From assembly GCF_014649035.1 (NCBI RefSeq), contig NZ_BMSG01000018.1, positions 1 through 64,000 on the forward strand: 64,000 nt of DNA. The letters are read 5' to 3'. A program made the translations under genes and the position numbers. Below, one piece after another: positions 8,370 to 17,238 of the stretch. Source of the DNA: Streptomyces sindenensis (GTDB lineage: Bacteria; Actinomycetota; Actinomycetes; Streptomycetales; Streptomycetaceae). Within the stretch, counting starts at the first letter, position 1. Every line of letters starts with the position of its first letter. Under the pieces are notes generated by a model that made no database searches, had not been told where the DNA came from, and saw only the letters and a program-made list of their open reading frames with translations.

Positions 8370-9140
8370 ATGTCCGCCTTCATGTCCGCTTTCGCGAACC
8401 TGGTCGGCTCCCTCGCCGATCTGCTCGAACCGCTCTTCCAGACCGCGTCCACCGCCGCCGCGATCATCCTGTTCACCGCGCTCGTCCGGCTCGCCGTCCA
8501 CCCGCTCTCCCGGGCCGCCGCGCGCGGGCAGAAGGCCCGCAGCCGGCTCCAGCCGCAGATCGCCGAACTGCGGAAGAAGCACGGCAGGAATCCCGAGCGG
8601 ATGCAGAAGGCGATCATGGAGCTGCACGCCGCCGAAAAGGTGTCGCCGCTCTCCGGCTGCCTGCCGAGCCTGCTCCAGATGCCCGCGTTCTTCCTGCTCT
8701 ACCACCTGTTCTCCAGCAGCTCGATCGGCGGCGAGCCCAACGCGCTGCTCAGCCACGACCTGCTCGGCGCGCCGCTCGGCGGGCGCTGGCACGACGCGCT
8801 CGCGCACGGCGGCCTGTTCGGCGGCCAGGGGCTGGTCTACCTGGGGCTCTTCGTGATCGTCGCCGCCGTCGCCACGTTCAGCTACGGACGCACGAAGCGG
8901 CAGATGGCCGCCAATCCGATGACGCCGGCCGCCGGCCCGGACGGACAGCCCGTGCCCGGGATGGGCGCGATGACCAAGCTCATTCCGTTGCTGTCCTTCT
9001 TCACCCTGATCACCGTGGCCGTCGTCCCGCTGGCCGCCGCCCTGTACGTCGTCACCACGACCACCTGGACCGCCGTCGAGCGGGCCTGGCTCTACCGCGA
9101 CATGCCGGTCGCCGGTGGCGCCATGGCCACCGCGGCGTAA
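8370..9140 (+). CDS. yidC: YidC/Oxa1-family membrane protein insertase
   Basis: This 256-aa insertase helps fold or insert membrane proteins. The ATG has CCGGAGGG about 8 nt upstream. The family core is clear: a first span (about 30-50), a basic loop with KARSRLQPQIAELRKKHG, the hydrophilic-groove Arg region, then PLSGCLPSLLQMPAFFLLYHLF and two to three further spans. It lacks the long periplasmic domain of proteobacterial YidC, as expected for Gram-positives. Streptomyces normally carries another copy near the chromosomal origin, so this may be an accessory paralogue. Confidence 0.9.
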   Translation: MSAFMSAFANLVGSLADLLEPLFQTASTAAAIILFTALVRLAVHPLSRAAARGQKARSRLQPQIAELRKKHGRNPERMQKAIMELHAAEKVSPLSGCLPSLLQMPAFFLLYHLFSSSSIGGEPNALLSHDLLGAPLGGRWHDALAHGGLFGGQGLVYLGLFVIVAAVATFSYGRTKRQMAANPMTPAAGPDGQPVPGMGAMTKLIPLLSFFTLITVAVVPLAAALYVVTTTTWTAVERAWLYRDMPVAGGAMATAA

Positions 9141-9278
9141 TCGGCGCGGCCGATGCGCCGGTCCAGTGTGTGAACGAGGTCTTGCGGAGTGATCCGATCT
9201 CTTGGACGATCAGCCAAGCCCCTCGGCGGCCGCACCCCGCCGAAGGGCTCTCCACCTCGATCAAGAGGAGTTGGACCG

Positions 9279-10139
9279 TTGAAGCTGCTTCGAGTCGGTA
9301 CGGCGGGCGCCGAGCGTCCCGCACTTCTCGACCGCGACGGGACTCTGCGTGATCTGTCGGGAATCGTCCCCGACATCGACGGCGAACTGCTCGCCGACGC
9401 CTCCGCGCTCGCCCGCGTACGGGCGGCCGCCGAGACCCCCGGTGTGCTGCCCGCCCTGGACGCGACGGGGCTGCGGATCGGTCCGCCGGTCGGGCGCATC
9501 GGCAAGATCGTGTGCATCGGGCTGAACTACTACGACCACGCGACCGAGACGGGAGCGGAGATCCCGGCCGAGCCGATCCTGTTCTTCAAGGCCCCCGACA
9601 CCGTCGTCGGGCCCGACGACACCGTCCTCGTACCGCGCGGCAGCCGGAAGGCCGACTGGGAGGTCGAGCTCGCCGTCGTCATCGGGCGCACCGCCCGCTA
9701 CCTGGGCTCCGCCGAGGAGGGGCTCGCCCATGTCGCCGGGTACGCCACCGCCCACGACGTCTCCGAGCGCGAGTTCCAGATCGAGCGCGGCGGCACCTGG
9801 GACAAGGGCAAGAACTGCGAGACGTTCAACCCGCTGGGCCCCTGGCTCGTCACCGCCGACGAGGTGCCCGACCCGCAGGCCCTGCCGCTACGCCTCTGGG
9901 TCAACGGCGAGCTGAAGCAGAACGGCACCACGGCCGAGCAGATCTTCCCGGTCGGCGAGGTCGTCCGCTACCTGAGCCACTTCATGACCCTCTACCCGGG
10001 CGACATCATCAACACCGGTACGCCCGCCGGGGTCGCCATGGGGCAGCCCGAGCCCAAGCCGTACCTGAAGGCGGGCGACGTGGTGGAGCTGGAGGTGGAG
10101 GGGCTCGGACGGCAGCGGCAGGAGCTCAAGGACGCCTAG
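9279..10139 (+). CDS. fumarylacetoacetate hydrolase-family protein
   Basis: This 286-aa protein probably starts at the TTG at 9279, because AAGAGGAG sits 8 nt upstream and the sequence KLLRVGTAG that follows is the usual family N-terminus. It has the FAH fold: CIGLNYYDHA, EPILFFKAP, the metal-site glutamates in DWEVELAVVIG, and the terminal GDIINTGTPAGV and GDVVELEVEGLG. Family members hydrolyse or decarboxylate acylpyruvate-type compounds from aromatic or sugar-acid breakdown. Its proximity to the ROK/Gfo-Idh genes suggests sugar-derived substrates, but this is only context. Confidence 0.88.
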   Translation: MKLLRVGTAGAERPALLDRDGTLRDLSGIVPDIDGELLADASALARVRAAAETPGVLPALDATGLRIGPPVGRIGKIVCIGLNYYDHATETGAEIPAEPILFFKAPDTVVGPDDTVLVPRGSRKADWEVELAVVIGRTARYLGSAEEGLAHVAGYATAHDVSEREFQIERGGTWDKGKNCETFNPLGPWLVTADEVPDPQALPLRLWVNGELKQNGTTAEQIFPVGEVVRYLSHFMTLYPGDIINTGTPAGVAMGQPEPKPYLKAGDVVELEVEGLGRQRQELKDA

Positions 10140-10245
10140 CCGGGTGGCGGGGGTGCCGTCGTCGTCCCGCGTACGTACGTGTGACGGCGCCCCCTTTCCC
10201 GTACGGGCTGCTCAGCCGCCCGGCCCGCCTCCCCGTACGGCCGGA

Positions 10246-10731
10246 TCAGAGCCCCGGCGTCGCCGTGAACTGCTCCAGCGCCTCGACCACCATCGCGTGG
10301 TCCTCGGCCTGCGGCAGCCCGGAGACCGTGACCGTGCCGATCACGCCCGCGCCCTCCACCGCGATCGGGAACGAACCGCCGTGCGCGGCGTACGTGTCCG
10401 GGTCCAGGCGCGAGGACTCCTCGAACGTCGTGCCCTTCGCGCGGAACCGGGTGCCGACCAGGTACGAGCTTTCGCCGTACCGCTCGACCACCTTGCGCTT
10501 GCGGTCGATCCACGCGTCGTTGTCCGCGCTCGAACCCGGCAGCGCCGCGTGGAACAGCTGCTGCGCCCCGCGCCGGATGTCGATCGCGACCGGCGCGTGC
10601 CGCTCCCGGGCCAGCTCGACCAGCAGGCTGCCCAGCGCGAACGCGTCGTCGTGGGAGAAGCGCGGGAGGGTGAGCCGGCGCTCCTGGGCGATCAGCTCGG
10701 CGATGGTGGGGGAGGGGGAGGTGGTGGTCAT
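10246..10731 (-). CDS. UPF0303 / heme-degrading-domain-like protein
   Basis: This 161-aa cytoplasmic protein matches the UPF0303 (YBR137W-like, GlcG/HbpS-related) family, with RRGAQQLFHAALPGSSADND, an R-x-KRKVVERYG helix and HGGSFPI. Its ATG overlaps the stop of the upstream oxidoreductase gene (ATGA, 10728-10731), so the two are translationally coupled. Members are often annotated as heme-degrading-domain proteins, but their biochemical role is not settled. Confidence 0.82.
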   Translation of the reverse strand: MTTTSPSPTIAELIAQERRLTLPRFSHDDAFALGSLLVELARERHAPVAIDIRRGAQQLFHAALPGSSADNDAWIDRKRKVVERYGESSYLVGTRFRAKGTTFEESSRLDPDTYAAHGGSFPIAVEGAGVIGTVTVSGLPQAEDHAMVVEALEQFTATPGL

Positions 10732-11870
10732 GCGCGCCGCTCCTCTGCGTCGTGGTGCGGTCCGTTGTGGTGGGGGAGAAGGGTGACCGAGACGCCTTCG
10801 CGCGCCGAGCGGCGGGCGGCCTCCAGGACGTCCAGGGCCGCGGCCGCCTGGAGCGCGGTGACCGGGTTGGCGCCGGTGCCACGGACGGCCGCGGCGACGG
10901 CGGCGTAGTACGCGGGGTAGTCGCCGGGCAGCGTACGGACGGGAGTGCCGCCGCCGGTCAGCGTGGACTCGCCGGAGCCGATGCGGCCCCACAGCTCCTC
11001 CGCCTCCTCGCCCCACGGCTCACCGGCCACCGGGCGCAGCCCCCCGCGCAGGGCCGCCTCCTGCGGGTCAAGGCCGTACTTCACATAGCCCGCCGCCGAG
11101 CCGAGCACCCGGAAGCGCGGGCCGAGCTGGGCCGTGGTGGCGCTGACGTACAGATGCGAGCGGACCCCGTTCTCGTGCGTGATCGCGATGAACGTGTCGT
11201 CGTCCGCCGCCGCACCGGGACGCCGTACGTCGGACTCCGCGTACACCTGGACGGCCGGGCCGAACAGCACCAGCGCCTGATCGACGACATGGCTGCCCAG
11301 GTCGTACAGCAGACCGCCGATCTCGTCCGGGTCGCCCGACTCGCGCCAGCCGCCCTTCAGCTGCGGCCGCCAGCGCTCGAACCGGGACTCGAAGCGCTGC
11401 ACCTCGCCCAGCTCGCCGTCGGCGATCAGCGCGGCCAGGGTGCGGAAGTCGTTGTCCCAGCGGCGGTTCTGGAAGACCGAGAGCAGCAGCCCGCGCTCCT
11501 CGGCGAGAGCGGCCAGCTCGCGCGCCTCGGCGGCGGTCCCGGCGATCGGCTTGTCCACGACGACGGGCAGCCCGGCCTTCAGCGCGGCCGTCGCCAGCGG
11601 GACGTGCGTCTTGTTCGGGGAGGCGATCACGACCAGGTCCAGCTCGTCCGCGCGCTCCCACAGCTCGTCCGGCGAGGCGGCGAACCGGACCTGCGGATGG
11701 GCGGCACGGGCCTCCGCCCGGCGCTCCTCGTTCGACGTGACGACCGTGTCGAGGACCAGGCCGTCGGTCGCGGAGACCAGCGGGGCGTGGAAGACGGAGC
11801 CGGCCAGGCCGTACCCGACGAGGGCGACGCGGAGAGGGGCGCCGGAGGCGGCGGGGGCGTTGGGGGTCAT
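10728..11870 (-). CDS. Gfo/Idh/MocA-family oxidoreductase
   Basis: This 380-aa NAD(P)-dependent sugar or polyol dehydrogenase has a Rossmann N-terminus (VALVGYGLAGSVFHAP, about residues 10-26) and the family DKP motif (VVDKPIAGTAAEA, about 93). A C-terminal Gfo/Idh domain carries GGLLYDLGSHVVDQAL. The ATG at 11870 is chosen; a GTG 9 nt upstream is in frame. The gene runs divergently from a ROK repressor, with a short inverted repeat in the 73-nt gap, and is coupled to the UPF0303 gene. Control by the ROK protein is likely. Confidence 0.88.
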   Translation of the reverse strand: MTPNAPAASGAPLRVALVGYGLAGSVFHAPLVSATDGLVLDTVVTSNEERRAEARAAHPQVRFAASPDELWERADELDLVVIASPNKTHVPLATAALKAGLPVVVDKPIAGTAAEARELAALAEERGLLLSVFQNRRWDNDFRTLAALIADGELGEVQRFESRFERWRPQLKGGWRESGDPDEIGGLLYDLGSHVVDQALVLFGPAVQVYAESDVRRPGAAADDDTFIAITHENGVRSHLYVSATTAQLGPRFRVLGSAAGYVKYGLDPQEAALRGGLRPVAGEPWGEEAEELWGRIGSGESTLTGGGTPVRTLPGDYPAYYAAVAAAVRGTGANPVTALQAAAALDVLEAARRSAREGVSVTLLPHHNGPHHDAEERRA

Positions 11871-11883
11871 GCGATCCACTTAA

Positions 11884-11896
11884 GCAACGCTGTTGC
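11884..11896. promoter_or_regulatory. candidate ROK operator in the divergent promoter
   Basis: GCAACGCTGTTGC is a 5+3+5 inverted repeat centred between the oxidoreductase start (11870) and the ROK start (11944). Its position in the only gap between divergent genes, one of them a repressor, makes it a good operator candidate. No binding data are implied. Confidence 0.45.
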
Positions 11897-11943
11897 CAAA
11901 GTGCAAGCGACCGGCACAATGGGGTGGTGAAGGGGAGTGAGCG

Positions 11944-13086
11944 GTGAACAGGAGCAGAACGAAGGCCCCGGCGGGGGTGAACCTCCCGGCGCTGCGCCAC
12001 CACAACGCCGCGCTGGTGCTGGACCTGCTGCGGGCCGCCGGGGCGGAGGGCATCAGCCGGCTGGAGCTCGCCGAGGGCACCGGCCTCACCCCGCAGGCCG
12101 TCAGCAAGATCACCGCCCGGCTGCGGGAGGACGGCCTCGCCGCCGGCGCGGGCCTGCGCCCCTCCACCGGCGGCAAGCCGCGCACGGTGCTGCGGCTGGT
12201 CCCCGACGCCCAGTTCGCCGTCGGCCTCCACCTGGACCGCGACGGGCTCACCGCCGTCCTGGTCGACCTCGCGGGCCGGCCCGTCGCCGTCGCCACCGCA
12301 CCCCTCGACCTCGGCGCTCCGGCGGAGCGGGTCCTCGCGGACGCGGCCGACGCCGTACGGGACCTGTGTGCGGCCGAACCGCACAAGCCGGTGATCGGGG
12401 TGGGCGTCGCGGTGCCGGGACCGCTCGACCACCGGGACGGCGTGCTGCACCGGGTCACCGGATTCCCGCGGTGGGACGGCTACCCGCTGCGCGCCGCCCT
12501 CGCCGAGCGGACCGGGCTGCCGGTGGTCCTGGACAAGGACACCAACGCCGCCGCCCTGGCCCTCGCCCTCGGCGGCGCGGGCGGTGGCGACTTCGCCTAC
12601 CTCCACCTCGGTACGGGTCTCGGCGCGGGCCTGGTCCTCGGCGGCGAGGTGCACCGGGGGGCGCGGACGGGGGCCGGCGAGTTCGGGCACCAGACCCTCC
12701 AGCTGGACGGCCCGCTGTGCGGCTGCGGCGGGCGTGGCTGCATCGAGGCCCTGTGCCTGGCCGCCGAGGCGCGCGGCGACCGGGGCGAGGCGGCCCGGGT
12801 GCTGGGCACGGGCGCGGCGAACCTGGTCGGCCTGCTCGACATCGACCGGGTGGTCCTGGGCGGCCGGACGGTGGCCGCCGACGAGGACGCGTACGTACGG
12901 GGCGTCCGGGCCGTGATCGAGGAGCGGGCCGCCCGGGGCGGAGCGGGCGCGGGCGTGACCGTCACGGTCGCCGGGGGCGGAGACCGGCCGGTCGCGGAGG
13001 GCGCGGCGCAGCTGGTGCTCGCGCCGGTGTTCGGGCGGGTCGGGGAGGAGAAGCGGGTGGGGGAGGAGAAGGCGGATCGAGGGTAG
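11944..13086 (+). CDS. ROK-family transcriptional repressor / sugar kinase-like
   Basis: This 380-aa protein starts at a GTG behind AGGGGAGTGAG. An N-terminal winged helix (about residues 15-75, with the LELAEGTGLTPQAVSKIT recognition region) precedes a ROK domain. The ROK domain has the DKDTNAAA active-site region, the glycine-rich LGTGLGAGLVLGG motif, GAGEFGHQ and the zinc motif CGCGGRGCIEA. These regulators sense a sugar or sugar phosphate. The divergent Gfo/Idh-UPF0303 pair is the likely target. Confidence 0.9.
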   Translation: MNRSRTKAPAGVNLPALRHHNAALVLDLLRAAGAEGISRLELAEGTGLTPQAVSKITARLREDGLAAGAGLRPSTGGKPRTVLRLVPDAQFAVGLHLDRDGLTAVLVDLAGRPVAVATAPLDLGAPAERVLADAADAVRDLCAAEPHKPVIGVGVAVPGPLDHRDGVLHRVTGFPRWDGYPLRAALAERTGLPVVLDKDTNAAALALALGGAGGGDFAYLHLGTGLGAGLVLGGEVHRGARTGAGEFGHQTLQLDGPLCGCGGRGCIEALCLAAEARGDRGEAARVLGTGAANLVGLLDIDRVVLGGRTVAADEDAYVRGVRAVIEERAARGGAGAGVTVTVAGGGDRPVAEGAAQLVLAPVFGRVGEEKRVGEEKADRG

Positions 13087-13268
13087 GGCCTCGCCGGCCG
13101 TTGCTCCTCCTGCTCCCGCTGACCCAGGGAGATGCAGTCGGGTGATCCTATTAACCGTGTCGGCATGTCGACTCTCTGAGTTCGCGCGCGCGTGATGACG
13201 TCGGAGGTCACCACCGGCGGCCCCCGCCAGGGCCCCGGTCGTCCCGCGAGCAGCGAAGGGTGACCCCC

Positions 13269-14360
13269 ATGCCCCCCACCTCCGGCGCACGACCACGTGA
13301 CGGCCGTACGCTTGCCGCCCTCGGGCTGGTCGCCGGGATCACGGTGCCCGCCGCGCTCCTGGGCGGACCGCAGGCGACGGCCCTGTCCGCCCCGGCGGTC
13401 TCCGCCTCCTTAGCCGCAGCCGCACCCGCGGATGTACGAGCCGTACGCGCCGCGAACGCGGACGACGAGCAGCCCGTGTGCGGTGACCCCAAGGCCAAGG
13501 ACTTCCCCATCGAGGCCCGGATCCAGGACGCCCCGGACCGGTACGCCTCCGGCGGCGGCTACGGCACCTGGTTCCTCGACCTCACCAACACCACCGACAC
13601 GTCCTGCCAGGCCCTGCACCCGGTCCTCGTGCTCGCCGACCGCGACCGCAGGCTGACGTCGGACCAGATCCAGCTGGAGTTCTCCGAACCCGGCAGCCCG
13701 GAGAAGGAGCACCGCGTCACCTGGGAGTCCACCGACCACGACGAGCAGATCGGCGTCTTCGGCGACCCGTTCCCCGGGTTCACCGTTCCCGCCGGGGAGA
13801 CCGTCTCCGTACGCGTCCGGATGGCGTTCACCTCCGACACCGCCCCCGGTCCGGTCACCGCGCACGCGGCCGTCGTCCAGCGCCGCCACCAGGACAAGGG
13901 GAAGGGCGGCGCGCGCGAGGACGGTGAGTGGGTGGGGGAGTCGGAGGAGTACCCCTTCGTGATCGTCGACGGCGCCACGGGCGGCATCCGCGAGCCGGAC
14001 GGCCCCCGCACCGAGCGCCCCGAACCGGAGCGCACCGCCCCCGCCACCGGCACCCGCACGGACCGGCCGCGCGATCCCGACGGCCGCCGCGAGGACCCCC
14101 GTACCGACTCCGGCACGGGCCGGGACCCGGCCCCGGACAGCGACTCCGGCCCCCGGCCGCCGGCCCGCCCGGACGGGAACGACTGCGGCGAGGAGAGCCC
14201 CGGGCTGCCGGCCCGCGACGGACTCGGCCGCCCGCTCCCCGAACTCGCCCGCACCGGACCGGTGTCGACCGCCTGGACCGGAGCCGCTGCCGGGGTGTTC
14301 CTGCTGGCCGGGGCCGCCCTGCTGCGGCACGCCCGCCGGGCCCGCCGCACGGGGGACTGA
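13269..14360 (+). CDS. secreted protein with LARTG sorting signal
   Basis: This 363-aa protein has a signal peptide (about residues 1-45, with RDGRTLAALGLVAGI and a long Ala-rich region). An Ig-like extracellular domain (about 70-230) and a Pro/Arg/Asp-rich spacer follow. The end is a classic cell-wall sorting signal: LARTG, a hydrophobic span (AGVFLLAGAALL) and a basic tail. LAxTG is the class E sortase signal, which fits the sortase at 6724. The ATG at 13269 is preferred over the GTG at 13260 because GAAGGG is 8 nt from the ATG. No enzymatic motif is seen; a surface-structural role is inferred. Confidence 0.8.
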   Translation: MPPTSGARPRDGRTLAALGLVAGITVPAALLGGPQATALSAPAVSASLAAAAPADVRAVRAANADDEQPVCGDPKAKDFPIEARIQDAPDRYASGGGYGTWFLDLTNTTDTSCQALHPVLVLADRDRRLTSDQIQLEFSEPGSPEKEHRVTWESTDHDEQIGVFGDPFPGFTVPAGETVSVRVRMAFTSDTAPGPVTAHAAVVQRRHQDKGKGGAREDGEWVGESEEYPFVIVDGATGGIREPDGPRTERPEPERTAPATGTRTDRPRDPDGRREDPRTDSGTGRDPAPDSDSGPRPPARPDGNDCGEESPGLPARDGLGRPLPELARTGPVSTAWTGAAAGVFLLAGAALLRHARRARRTGD

Positions 14361-14468
14361 GCCGGAGGGCCCGGGGCGGTGGCCCGCCGCCACGGCTGAC
14401 GGTACGGGCGAGGGGCCGCGACCCGTGCCCGTACCGGTCCGTTCACCCGCGTCTGCCACCATCGGGCG

Positions 14469-15227
14469 GTGGACTACCCGAACGACCAGGCACCTGGCGC
14501 ACCGATCCGCTCCGGCATCCCCGAGCACGGCCGCATCCCGAAGTACTACGCGGTCAAGGCCCGTATCGCGGTCCTGCTCGACGAGTTGGGCGAGGGAGGA
14601 CTCCTGCCCACCGAGCGGGAACTCGCCCAGCTGCACGAGGTCTCGCGCGAGACCGTCCGCCAGGCCCTGCGGGAACTCCTCCTGGAGGGGCGGCTGCGTC
14701 GGCAGGGGCGCGGCACCGTCGTCGCCGGGCCCAAACTGGAGCAGCCGCTCTCGCTGGCCAGCTACACCGAGGGCGTCCGCCGCCAGGGGCTGCGGCCCGG
14801 ACGCAACCTCATCGGCCTGGACTGCTTCCCCTGCCCCGAGGCGCTCGCCGCCGAGGTCGGCGTCGAGCGGGGCGAGCCCGTCTGGCACCTGGAGCGGGTG
14901 CTGCTCGCCGACGACGAACGCGTCGGCCTGGAGAGCACGTACGTCGGCGTCGCCCGCGTCCCGGACCTGGACACGGCGTTCGACCCGGACTCCTCCTTCT
15001 ACGCCTACCTCCGCGACGCCCTCGGGATCGCCTTCGGCGACGCCGACGAGCGGATCGAGACGGTGCTCGCGACCCCCCGGGAGGCCCTGCTCATCGGGAC
15101 CCCGCCCGCCTTGCCGATGCTCCTCATCCACCGGCTCTCCCGGGACACCGACGGCCGGCCGCTGGAGCGCGTGCGGACGCTGTTCCGGGGGGACCGCTTC
15201 TCCTTCTCCGCGCATCTGCGGGGCTGA
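14469..15227 (+). CDS. GntR/UTRA-family regulator, PhnF-like
   Basis: This 252-aa repressor has an N-terminal winged helix-turn-helix (about residues 25-90, with LPTERELAQLHEVSRETVRQAL) and a UTRA effector-binding domain (about 105-250). It starts at a GTG (14469). It lies directly before the phosphonate cluster in the same direction. HutC/PhnF-type regulators commonly bind sites resembling GGTCTAGACC. Two identical copies of a related motif precede the FAD-oxidase operon and the phosphodiesterase, so local phosphonate-responsive control is likely. Confidence 0.85.
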   Translation: MDYPNDQAPGAPIRSGIPEHGRIPKYYAVKARIAVLLDELGEGGLLPTERELAQLHEVSRETVRQALRELLLEGRLRRQGRGTVVAGPKLEQPLSLASYTEGVRRQGLRPGRNLIGLDCFPCPEALAAEVGVERGEPVWHLERVLLADDERVGLESTYVGVARVPDLDTAFDPDSSFYAYLRDALGIAFGDADERIETVLATPREALLIGTPPALPMLLIHRLSRDTDGRPLERVRTLFRGDRFSFSAHLRG

Positions 15228-15303
15228 GGGCTGAGGGCTGAGAGGGGCGGATCGCGGCCCGCTGTCCCACGTCCGCCGCACGCCTCCTTTGGTCACGAAA
15301 ACA

Positions 15304-15320
15304 TAACGGGTCTGGTCCAA
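15304..15320. promoter_or_regulatory. 17-bp motif, copy 1 (putative GntR operator)
   Basis: TAACGGGTCTGGTCCAA lies 75 nt before the FAD oxidase start. An identical copy is at 21138-21154. The core GGTCTGGTCC differs at two positions from GGTCTAGACC, the palindrome of HutC-type GntR regulators, and the upstream gene encodes such a regulator. Confidence 0.6.
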
Positions 15321-15394
15321 GCTTGCGAGGCCGTTCACCGTCCCGTCGATGACCGGACGTGTCCGGGCCACCCGCCCCCAGGAGCGTGGCCGCC

Positions 15395-16519
15395 GTGAGA
15401 GTCATCGTCGTAGGAGCCGGCGTGGTGGGAACCATGCACGCCTGGCACGCAGTCAGCCGCGGCCACGAGGTCGTACAGATCGAGCGTGAGAGCGAGGCGC
15501 GCGGGGCTTCGCTCCGCAATTTCGGACAAATATGGATCAGCGGGCGGGCCGGGGGCGAGGAGCTGGAAACCGCCCTGCGTGCCCGTGAGTTGTGGGAGGC
15601 CATCGGGGAGCGGGTGCCCGGGCTCGGCTTCCGGGCCTGCGGTTCACTCACCCCGCTGCGGACCGCGCGCGAGGTCGCCGTCGCCGAGGCGGCCGTCGCC
15701 CGGCCCGACGCGGCGGCGCGCGGCTACAAGCTGCTCACCGCCGACGAGGCCCGGGTCCTCAACCCGGCCCTGCGCGGCGCGTTCACCGCCGCCCTGTGGT
15801 GCGAGCGGGACGCGGCGGTCGAACCCCGCACCGCCCAACTCGCCCTGAAGGAAGAGCTGCTGACCTCCGGGCGGTACACCTACCTCGGCGGCCGTGAAGT
15901 GCGGGAGGTCGTCGGGACCGCCTCGGTGCGCGACGACCACGGGGACGTCCACACCGGTGACGCCGTCATCCTCGCCACCGGCGCCTGGCTCGGCGGGCTC
16001 GTCCGCGAACTCGCCGGGCCCGAGCTGCCCGTGCGCCGCGTCCGCCTCCAGATGATGCAGACCGACCCGCTCGGCGAACCCCTCACCACCTCCGTCGCCG
16101 ACGCCGACAGCTTCCGCTACTACCCCGCCTACCGGGGCGAGGCGCTCGACGCCCTCAACGCCGGACAGGCCCAGGACCCCGTCGCCGCCGAGCACCGCAT
16201 GCAGCTCCTCATGGTCCAGCGCCGCGACGGCGGGCTGACCATCGGCGACACCCACGAGTACGAGCACCCCTTCGCCTTCGACACCGTCGAGGAGCCCTAC
16301 GAGCACCTCACCCGGGTCGTCGAAGCCTTCCTCGGCCGCCCGCTGCCGCGCATCCGCCACCGCTGGGCGGGCGTCTACGCCCAGTGCACCGACACCGCAC
16401 GCGTCGTCCACCGGCAGCAGGTGCGCGACGGGGTCTGGCTCGTCACCGGACCCGGCGGGCGCGGCATGACGTGCTCGCCCGCCATCGCCGAAACGACCGC
16501 CGACCAACTGGGCTGGTGA
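15395..16519 (+). CDS. FAD-dependent oxidoreductase of the phosphonate cluster (TIGR03364-type)
   Basis: This 374-aa flavoprotein belongs to the DAO superfamily. It has an N-terminal dinucleotide motif VIVVGAGVVGTMHA (residues 3-16), the RESEARGASLRNFGQ adenine/ribose region, ATGAWLGG and a C-terminal GPGGRGMTCSPAIAE FAD-binding end. The GTG at 15395 is used, 10 nt after AGGAG. This family occurs beside PhnX-like hydrolases and is expected to oxidatively deaminate an aminoethylphosphonate-type substrate to an aldehyde. That would explain why no PhnW transaminase is present here. The exact substrate is not determined. Confidence 0.82.
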   Translation: MRVIVVGAGVVGTMHAWHAVSRGHEVVQIERESEARGASLRNFGQIWISGRAGGEELETALRARELWEAIGERVPGLGFRACGSLTPLRTAREVAVAEAAVARPDAAARGYKLLTADEARVLNPALRGAFTAALWCERDAAVEPRTAQLALKEELLTSGRYTYLGGREVREVVGTASVRDDHGDVHTGDAVILATGAWLGGLVRELAGPELPVRRVRLQMMQTDPLGEPLTTSVADADSFRYYPAYRGEALDALNAGQAQDPVAAEHRMQLLMVQRRDGGLTIGDTHEYEHPFAFDTVEEPYEHLTRVVEAFLGRPLPRIRHRWAGVYAQCTDTARVVHRQQVRDGVWLVTGPGGRGMTCSPAIAETTADQLGW

Positions 16520-16524
16520 ACCCC

Positions 16525-17238
16525 ATGAATTCCCCGACCGACATCACGCGCGACCCCTACAACCTCGTCGTCCTCGACATGGCCGGCACCACCGTCGCCG
16601 ACGACGGCCTCGTCGAGCAGGCCTTCTCCGCTGCCGCCCAACGCCTGGGCGTACGCCCAGGATCCGACGAGCACACCCGGCAACTCGCCCACGTACGCGC
16701 CACCATGGGCGAGTCCAAGATCTCCGTCTTCCGGCATCTGTTCGGCGACGAGGACCGGGCGCAGTACGCCAACACCGCCTTCGAGGAGGCGTACGGGGAG
16801 CTCGTCGACGGCGGCCGCATCGCCCCGCTCCCCGGCGCCCGCGAGGCCGTGGAACGTCTCGCCGCCGAAGGCCGTACCGTCGTCCTGACCACCGGCTTCG
16901 CCCGCACCACCCAGGACGCCATCCTCGCCGCCCTGGGGTGGCAGGACCTCGTCCCGCTCACCCTCTGCCCCGCCGACGCGGGCGGCCGGGGCCGGCCCTT
17001 CCCGGACATGGTGCTGGCCGCCTTCCTGCGCACCGGGGCCGTGGCCGACGTCCGCCGGACCGTGGTGGCCGGCGACACCTCGTACGACATGCTCAGCGGC
17101 GTACGCTCCGGTGCCGGGATCGTCGCCGGGGTCCTCACCGGCGCCCACGACCAGGACCGGCTCGCCCGGCACGGTGCGACCCACGTCCTCGGGTCCGTCA
17201 CCGAACTGCCCGGCCTCATCGCGCGGGCCGAGGCGTGA
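16525..17238 (+). CDS. phosphonatase-like HAD hydrolase (PhnX-like, TIGR03351-type)
   Basis: This 237-aa enzyme is predicted to cleave the C-P bond of phosphonoacetaldehyde or its hydroxylated form. HAD motif I is LDMAGTT, with nucleophile D18 and Ala in place of the second Asp, as in phosphonatases. The cap domain has MGESK, whose K65 aligns with the Schiff-base lysine of PhnX. GDTSYDM (about 180) holds the motif IV acid, preceded by Arg-Arg where most HAD enzymes have Lys. An in-frame GTG at 16516 overlaps the preceding stop and could be the true, coupled start. Confidence 0.85.
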   Translation: MNSPTDITRDPYNLVVLDMAGTTVADDGLVEQAFSAAAQRLGVRPGSDEHTRQLAHVRATMGESKISVFRHLFGDEDRAQYANTAFEEAYGELVDGGRIAPLPGAREAVERLAAEGRTVVLTTGFARTTQDAILAALGWQDLVPLTLCPADAGGRGRPFPDMVLAAFLRTGAVADVRRTVVAGDTSYDMLSGVRSGAGIVAGVLTGAHDQDRLARHGATHVLGSVTELPGLIARAEA

